Shown piece by piece: positions 21,923-23,053 of a stretch of 23,053 bases of DNA (its first letter is position 1; every line of letters starts with the position of its first letter). Position numbers and translations under genes: made by a program. The notes under the pieces were generated by a model. The model did no database searches, was not told where the DNA came from, and saw nothing but the letters and a program-made list of their open reading frames with translations. Origin of the DNA: Hirudo medicinalis (taxonomy: Eukaryota > Annelida > Clitellata > Hirudinida > Hirudinidae); assembly GCA_011800805.1 (NCBI GenBank), contig MPNW01000886.1, positions 1 through 23,053 on the forward strand, written 5' to 3'.

Positions 21923-22029
21923 TAAAAAAAATAAATAAAAAAACAAATAAATAAACAAACAAACAAACAAATAAATAAATAAATAAATAAATAAATAAAC
22001 AAATAAATAAATAAACAAATAAATAAATT
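21923..22029 (+). repeat. (AAAT)n/(AAAC)n tetranucleotide array
   Basis: About 100 bases of aaat and aaac units, in alternating blocks. Confidence 0.95.
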
Positions 22030-22130
22030 AAAAGTTGTTGCGATTAATTTATCCGAAAAATCTAATAAAACCAAACAAAGCAGCTTTATCGATGAATTTA
22101 GCAACGACATGCCGAGATATAACCACCTTT

Positions 22131-22345
22131 TATTATGAAGTCATATATTATATTCAAGATATAACATAAATTGATTAAAAATTATTTAAAAAATTATAAC
22201 AATATATAATAATATTTATAATATTTGTAATTATATATAATACAATAATAATAATATAATATAATAATAATAATTTATAATATTTTATAATAATAATAAT
22301 AACATTGTAATAATAATAACACGATGATATAATATAAAATAATAC
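22131..22345 (+). repeat. AT-only low-complexity tract
   Basis: About 215 bases of nearly pure A and T (taatataata-type), with very few G or C. Confidence 0.9.
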
Positions 22346-22810
22346 TATTATTTAAAACAATGCGATAGTGTATCCGAATCGAACTGCTTTTGAGTCCTTG
22401 AGTGCAACGAGTGAGTGGGAGGGTGGTGACCAAATCATCGGATGACCTCGACCCCAGCTCGGTCTTATGGTCAGCTTTATCGGATTGATGCATCGAACGA
22501 ATTTAGAATCACGGATTTAACCCAAGGAGAAATGTGTACGTTGGAGAATCGAAATATCATCTTCAATGTTGTTTTGGTTTCTACATATTTCCCTGTTGTG
22601 AAGTTCCGTAGGAGAGGCAAATGAAATTTGTAAAAAAAAAAAAAAGTGAAATAAAAGTTCCACGTCAGGTTGCAGTGCAGTGACTCAAATCAAGAAGTCA
22701 CATGTGTCTGAGTTCTGCGTTTTGTTAGCTTTAATTTCACATGTTTTAGAATATGATGCAAAAGAAAGTAGCAACAAAACAAAACAGATCAACAACTTTC
22801 AACATAACCG

Positions 22811-23053
22811 ACAATAACAACGACAACAACAACATCAACGACGACATCAACGACAACAACAACAACGACGACCTCATCAACGACAACAACAACAACAACA
22901 ACAACAACAACGACAACAACCACAACGGCGACAATGAATGTGGTGGAGGTGATGATGACGACGACGACGACGACGACAATGACGACGACGACGACGACAT
23001 TAATGACGATGATGACGATGACGATGATGACGATGATGACGATGATGATGATG
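22811..23053 (+). repeat. Compound AAC, GAC, GAT array reaching the right edge
   Basis: AAC-rich sequence gives way to GAC and then to GATGAC and GAT, with the sharpest change near 22950. It continues past the end of the window. Confidence 0.95.

Larger units (their letters stand above)
18192..23053. other. Region downstream of mitoguardin without a recognisable gene
   Basis: The first 250 bases are CpG-rich and likely the mitoguardin 3' untranslated region. Plus-strand AATAAA occurs at 20075 and 20490; no close one follows the stop. Short open frames at 19978-20253 (minus), 20988-21209 (plus), 21575-21835 (minus) and 22442-22624 (plus) match no family I know, and repeats contribute to some of them. 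The rest is AT-rich DNA with minisatellites. Confidence 0.6.

Noticed and set aside
22442..22624. 60-codon plus-strand frame near the right end
   Set aside because: It has a coding-like composition but no recognised domain. It could be a fragment of an unseen gene; evidence is too thin.

Overview
This is eukaryotic nuclear DNA from an invertebrate animal. It is AT-rich and full of simple repeats, and its genes are split into short exons by mostly 150-1000 base GT-AG introns. Three complete or near-complete conserved animal genes can be rebuilt exon by exon, and a partial fourth lies at the left edge. Intron density, repeat type (GAT, GTT, AAT, AAC arrays) and gene content would suit a lophotrochozoan such as an annelid or mollusc. 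That is inference; the sequence does not fix the taxon.

Layout. 1-188 (minus): end of a leucine-rich-repeat ectodomain with the start of its C-terminal cysteine cap, running off the left edge. 1426-2678 (minus): MIX23/CCDC58, a mitochondrial intermembrane-space protein, five exons, 160 residues. 3447-7639 (plus): UBL3, the membrane-anchored ubiquitin-fold protein, five exons, 122 residues. MIX23 and UBL3 are divergent, with start codons 768 bases apart. 7640-12391: about 4.7 kb with no recognisable gene, many trinucleotide arrays. 12392-18191 (plus): mitoguardin (MIGA/FAM73), twelve exons, about 500 residues. 18192-23053: no recognisable gene; this stretch holds several minisatellites, a diverged direct duplication carrying a hairpin, and a trinucleotide array at the right edge.

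The genes do not form an operon or an obvious system. MIX23 and mitoguardin are both mitochondrial (intermembrane space and outer membrane), but nothing in the sequence shows that their proximity is functional. I found no CRISPR array, rRNA, tRNA, prokaryotic operon or clear mobile element, and no convincing new multi-gene system. The points most worth checking are an apparent one-base frameshift at exon 3 of mitoguardin next to a tandem acceptor that restores the frame, repeated use of unusual GTTGG 5' splice sites, two stop-free in-frame introns, and an unusual multi-cysteine UBL3 tail with two CaaX-like boxes.
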